From: Dryomyza anilis | Taxonomy: Eukaryota; Arthropoda; Insecta; Diptera; Dryomyzidae | Reading direction: 5' to 3' | Length of the DNA stretch: 64,000 nucleotides | NCBI GenBank assembly: GCA_951804985.1 | Contig: OX638131.1 | Coordinates: 53,131,078 to 53,195,077, forward strand | Shown: positions 58,543 through 64,000 of the stretch, piece after piece | Numbering within the stretch: the first letter of the stretch is position 1 | Layout of the letters: each line of letters opens with the position of its first letter | Notes under the pieces: generated by a model | The model's database searches: none | What the model saw: the letters and a program-made list of their open reading frames with translations, nothing else | Told to the model about the DNA's origin: nothing | Program-made: the position numbers and the translations under genes

Positions 58543-59086
58543 TAAGATCGATGACTTCGTAAATGGTGTTGAAATCTTTACAAGCACTTTGAAAAGGTTC
58601 ATTGAATAAATAACACTGTTCTAGAAATTGAGGGTTATTGACGTCCACAGAAATGAAACTTGGTTAAGAAATGTGAAATCATCTTATGTTAATAATGTTG
58701 GTTAAATGAAACAATGTTGGCTGAGACGAGCGAGATCCCCAGTCCAGCATTCATTGGCCAAGACGAGCTAGGTCCTGGTCTAACGCAACAATAATGCGAG
58801 CACGGAGAAAATTGTTTACTGATGATTTATGAATAAGACGTTCATAAAACACACGCAAAAAAAACACAGCGTAGCTCCAGTCAAAAAACCATTTAAGTGA
58901 GTGAATAAAGTGAAAATGTATTATTTGAGAAGAATTGAGAATTTTTTTGTAATGTTTATTTCCTTTTCCTACTGACTTATATTTTCAAATGCGACATTTG
59001 TTTTTACATCTGTTTTTACATCTGGAGGCTAGGCTCATTTGGCACAATGTATGAAATTTTAATCATGAATTATGACCTATTCCAAT

Positions 59087-59873
59087 TAGAGATGGGCGCG
59101 TGCCTGTTTTTGATGGCACGGACACGCACGGGTACGCCGATAGGTGACACGCACGAGCACGAGCCCAACGAGTAAATTTACAGGCACGTCCGAGAAGCAC
59201 GATAAAACACGGGATTTTAAAAGACACGAAGAAACACGGAAAAACACGACAAAACACGAAAAAAGCACGGAAAAACATGGAAAAACAAGCGAAATGTGAC
59301 AAATAATACCGAAACCGTTTAGATTTTTGAAACCAGAATCGTTATTAAAAATGAGTTGAACCGGAACTGGAATCGGAACATATATATTTTTCTGGTTGGA
59401 ATCGGCACCGCTATTTTAAAAATATCGGAACCAGAACCGGAACAGATATTATAGTCTCTGTCAGGGAACGCAAAGAACCGGAATCGGAATCGTTATTAAA
59501 AATGTATGGAACCGGAATCGAAATCCATTTTATTTGTTGGTTGAAAGCGGAATCGGAACCGGAACAACAATTTTAATAATCTTGGAACCAGAACCGCAAC
59601 CGATATTCCAATAGGTTTTAGTCCCTGTAATAAAAATTAAGTTTGATACTGTTTTATTTTCTTGAATCCATAAGTAAAACTAAAACAACAGATTTTTAAG
59701 AAAAGGTTAAAATACCACAACATTTTTATTTTATTTACTATAAAAAAAAATCTTTAATGGGCCCGTGTCTGATTTTTGAGACACGACAGCAACTAGCACG
59801 CACGGAGATTTGCACGTACGAACTCAAATTTTCGGGCGTGACCCGAAAAAATCACGGCACGCGCCCATCTCTA
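59087..59873. mobile_element. hAT-like MITE, array unit 3
   Basis: Copy of 50843-51629, with ATTCCAAT duplications at 59079-59086 and after 59873. Nearly identical to the unit 2 copy. Confidence 0.92.
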
Positions 59874-60289
59874 ATTCCAATTAGTCATGACTTATGAATA
59901 TATTATATATAATGCATGAGTAAACATAAGCATAATTTTATTCAATTAATCATAATAATTGATTTTTACCAAAATCATATATTATGAATAAATACCAAAT
60001 CATTATGATTACTTATTCTTGCCTGGATATCATGATTCATTTTTGCAAAATTTATGCGTATATTACATGATTTATGATAATATTTCTCGGCGTGAGCCAA
60101 ACAAAAAAATGTTCACAAAGAAAGATGAATAAGCAAAGTTGGCTTAGGCGTGCAAGATCTCAGTCCTACATGGCACAGTGTACCCAAACGGTCCTAAATC
60201 GGGTGAAATTGAGTATTTTCGGAACCATTCAAACGATTTTAAAAATTTAAAAAGTTTATAGAGAGGACTTGAGAGAACTTAAGTTCTCT

Positions 60290-63200
60290 CATTTGCTTTT
60301 GGACGTAAGTCAAAGACATATGTATTTATTTTAAATACATTTTTATTTATTTTTATTACAGTAATTTTTACGGCGCAAGTTTTAAAAGCTAACAAAATCG
60401 ACAATTAAAAAAATCTCATATTAAATTGAAAAATAATTATCATGATATGCTTTGAGAAACTAAAAATGTTCTCAAAAATGTTCATAATCAAAACAAAATC
60501 TGAAAAATAATTTTCATTTTTTCTTTGATCATAAATATTTGGGAGAAAATGTTTGAAGAAAAAAACTTTGTATTTAATTTACATACAAAGCTTTTTCATC
60601 TCAAACAATTTATCCCAAATAATCAATCAATCAATTAAATTTTTTTTTATTCAACATCTCATCAACTGGTAAATGGCACGTTGATCTGTGTAAGTACTAT
60701 TAAAGATATAATGCACTAAAAGGACAATTTTGTAAAAACAATATTTATCTCACTTTTTACCACACGAATAGCAAAACGTAGTTATTCTCAACTATTTTTT
60801 TAACTACAGTGAGAACGAATATCCTCCGACAACGCAACGTAGTAAATGCGTAGTTATTTCTAACTACGTTTCAAAATTTCACATCGACGTAGTTATTAAA
60901 AAGTTTTACTTCATCGTAGTTGATTTAAAATTTGTCTTTTTTTGTTTAATAAAATAAAAGTAAAATTTTTATGTTTCATTTATTTGAATGGAAATTTAAT
61001 ATTATAAATTTTATACAAGAAATATGCGATTCAGTTCAACGGTCTGCGATCGAGATCTCTGTGAATTTCATTATCGCGTTATTTCCGTATTCACGAAGCG
61101 ATTCTTCAGGATTTGCGCTACTGCTCCTCACGTAGTCGACGTTCGCGCTTCGTTTTTAAAAACTCGCTATCACTGCTCTGTTTCTCTTCCTTGATTTTGG
61201 GCAGTGACTACTTGCGCTTCTTATGGGTTTGAAAAAAAAATATTTGGCACAAATTCTCTGCTCTACGTGGTAGTTATTAAATTGAAACGTAGTTATTTCT
61301 TTGGTATTTTGAGGTGACTACGAAATTATGACGGGGAAGTTATTTAAAGCCATGCCAAAGTACACACACAGAAAAAACTGTTGAAATACGACAGTTTCTA
61401 AATTATTTGACAAAGTGAACTCAAAAAGTTTTCAAAAGACTTAACATTTTTGAGAAGACAATTATTTTGCCGCTTATTTAAGTAAATTGTGTTTCTTTTA
61501 GTGCTTTTTGTTTCAATTAACCAATTTATTATTGTTTTCAGTTTTTAATTTCCAAATATATTTGTGATGCGCGACGAACAACAAGCTCTACATATTATGT
61601 AAAAGATGATCTTTATATTATCAGCGTTGTCAACTAAGTATAACCTAACATATGGATTAACTCCTGCGTTCATGTTGGATTCAGTTCCTTAAAGTCTTGA
61701 CTTGCATATTTGTAAAATTATGACAAACCAAAATTATAAATATTTATAGAATTGTTAATCAAATGTTTTTTGCGTTTTAATTCGAAGCCATATAACGTAA
61801 CTTATTACTCTCAAAACTGGGGAGAAGTTCACTTTACCGGCCACTTCGAAAAAAAGAAAAGTTGCCAACCCCTTTATTTTCGCAAAAAAAAATATCAAAA
61901 TTAAAAAAAAGGTCGCTCGGACCCCTGGGGACCTTGAAAAATCAAAAACTGGTACACCTACTTACAAGTACATATGGGTACTCAAATGAAAGCTAATTCA
62001 TGATTACAAATCTGCAATTATTTTGTTCATCTGTCAATCCTAGTATATATACATGTATAACTTTAGGATTTTTATGTTTATTCTTTTTTTTATTAAAATT
62101 TTATTTTTATTTTTTGTATTTTTTTTGTATTTTTTAGTATTTTTTCTATTTTTTTTAATTTTTTTATTATTTTCTGTAGTTTTTGTAGTTTTTTTGCGTA
62201 ATTGAGCAATTAAATAATATTGACAATGGAATAGGGCGAATTAGGCAAATCTTCGGGGATACATAGTGCCTTCAAATGGGAAGTGTCTGTGAATATAGCG
62301 CGTCAATTCGAAAAGGGACATTTTTCGAACCTGGAATAGATTCAAAGTGATAGTACTGAGTACAAATCACCGCAGCCAAATAATTTTTCGAAAAAATAGC
62401 GCGTTTTTTTTTTTTAATTTTCGTTTTTTTTCCCAAGTGCGATTGTTTTTCGCCATATCTTCTAAGGTCAGAGCAAATTCATACTATTGAAATAATATAA
62501 ACTCTGGTGGATAGAATTGATAGATCGACAAAATAATTACAGATTTTTCATCGTGAGGAAATTACCTTTCATTTGAGTACCCATATGTACTTGTAAGTAG
62601 GTGTACCGGTTTTTGATTTTCCAAGGTCACCAGGAGTCTGAGCGACCATTTTTTTTTAATTTTGATATTTTTTTTTTCGAAAATAAATCGCGTGACAATT
62701 TTTTATATTTCGAAGTGGTCGGTAAAGTGAACTTTAGCCCAAAACTGTTAGTTGGTTTTTGACATTTATGCTAAACGAAACTTTGAACTGTTGTTCTAAC
62801 CCTTTTTCGACAGTAACTTACAATTTCAGCACTTAAAACTGTCGTAAATTAGCCCCAAACGACAGTTTTTTTCTTTGTGTGTAGTATTATTTTTCTTACA
62901 AATGTTCGTAGGAATATGATATATATATTTCATTTTAAATATTTTAAAATTCATACCCCTAATGTACATGCACTCAGAGAAAAAATATCGTTGTGGTGAT
63001 CTTAATTGAAGGACATCATACTATGATTGGGGTTATGGTTGTAGGAAATCACGAAGTATGTCTATCCTCAATGACAATATTATCAATCTTAATATGATCA
63101 TAAGTGACAATAACTGCGTTCGCGTAGTATTTGAACCAGAAATGTTTTAGGGGAACGCTATATTGGTTCTATTTTAATAAATTTATTTAATAAATTTTCA

Positions 63201-64000
63201 TTTTTTTTTTATAATTGTTAGACTCATTTTAGGCACAATTTTTTTAGTGATAAGTTTTTTTAATTGCATATAAATTTTATGAAAATTTAAATAATGGGAT
63301 TTTTAAATATTTTAAAAATGTTAGTTTAATGTTGTACTAATACAAAAGTATTAAATTGAATAATCTACATTTAATTAACGCAAATACAATTTTTGAATTT
63401 TTTCTTTTGCCCTTTACTTCTAATTAAGAGCTATTCACAATAGCATAACATGACCACAAAACGAACCTGTTTCTAATTATTTGTATTTGTTTTGTATCTG
63501 AAAATGATTTACGGATCAGGATCCACAGCGAAGCGTCAATGCAGGGTTGTTTGATTTGGTTGTTTGAATTCATCTGCAAATACTTCCCTAAATACTTTGA
63601 CGCCGCAGTTTTACATGCGACTGCAGCACCAACTACGATGCAAAAACTCACTTAACAGCGTCATTTGTTGCCAATCTGGCAGCTTATTTTATAAATGTTT
63701 ATGTTCAAAAGTTTTAATGGCTTTATTATTCTTTTTATTAATGTAAAATAAAGTTTTTGTAGCTATTTTCCTTCTTGGAATAAATCCAAGAAGGAAAATT
63801 GTGTTACTGAAGAAAAAAAATACTTACGGAGATTTCTGTAAAAGTCAAATTTTCCAAAAAAAAAAAATGAAAAAATGTTCGACTTTACAATTTTATATTA
63901 ACTAAACCACTTGAGATATTTTAAAACGGTTTTCAGTTTCTGATTTATGTGTTATATTATATATATATATATATTATATATTTTGATTTGATGATAAAAT
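60290..64000. repeat. Macro-satellite array, unit 4 (cut by window end)
   Basis: Starts CATTTGCTTTTGGACG and follows unit 3 through the hairpin, the CGTAGTTA region, the foldback element (without the non-LTR insertion) and the AT region to the window edge. The foldback arm at about 62568-62610 shows the uninterrupted target site of the unit 3 insertion. The array probably goes on beyond the window. Confidence 0.9.

Larger units (their letters stand above)
52047..60289. repeat. Macro-satellite array, unit 3 (8243 bp)
   Basis: Closest to unit 2 in its parts, including three CATCTATGATTG words and the absence of the mini-me block. Specific to it is the non-LTR insertion at 54335-54931. Without that insertion and its 14-bp duplication the unit would be about 7.63 kb. 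Confidence 0.9.

Noticed and set aside
35635..64000. CRISPR array or bacterial tandem repeats
   Set aside because: Units are about 8 kb, full of eukaryotic transposons and without short regular repeats and spacers.

Overview
This window looks like AT-rich nuclear DNA of a higher fly. The reasons are an Osiris (DUF1676) gene with an arthropod TATA/TCAGTT core promoter, a mini-me/DINE-1-type repeat with its TA and GTCY microsatellites, and a dense layering of Ty3/Gypsy, non-LTR, hAT and Harbinger-like elements. The species cannot be named from the sequence. Almost the whole window is transposable-element and repeat DNA. The only intact, probably functional host gene is the Osiris gene, present in two tandem copies.

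Layout. 1-5.3 kb: degenerate repeats, including mini-me-like ends, a small hAT-like MITE, a relic of a non-LTR ORF, and a broken Gag-protease fragment of a Ty3/Gypsy element (3.1-4.1 kb) that stops at a palindrome-rich patch. 5.3-12.1 kb: a dispersed repeat, then the left part of a terminal-inverted-repeat element (TIR CACGGATAGAAAAG) with a Ty3/Gypsy retrotransposon inside it. That retrotransposon carries, at the very start of gag, a captured piece of a non-LTR endonuclease-RT gene; its pol is cut off by a tRNA-related SINE-like piece. 12.4-14.5 kb: a long inverted repeat split by a hAT-like element with 8-bp target duplications. 14.5-18.2 kb: AT-rich DNA without genes. 18.2-19.9 kb: a broken hAT transposase. 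19.9-29.1 kb: a second, longer copy of the TIR element plus nested Ty3/Gypsy element, here with gag, pol and the 3' LTR but many disabling lesions.

27.8-34.9 kb: a recent 3.5-kb tandem duplication, each copy carrying one intact intronless Osiris gene with identical predicted protein. Osiris proteins are secreted or endosomal-membrane proteins of cuticle-producing epithelia. 35.6-64 kb: a tandem array of at least four units of about 7.8-8.6 kb, the last one cut by the window end. The units hold no recognisable gene and are composites of nested MITEs, foldback repeats and short motif arrays. Unit-specific changes (a mini-me block in unit 1, a local duplication in unit 2, a non-LTR insertion in unit 3) give the array an internal history.

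No interacting gene system is present. The more unusual items are the in-frame fusion of a non-LTR RT to a Gypsy gag frame, the fresh Osiris duplication inside transposon DNA, and the composite macro-satellite.
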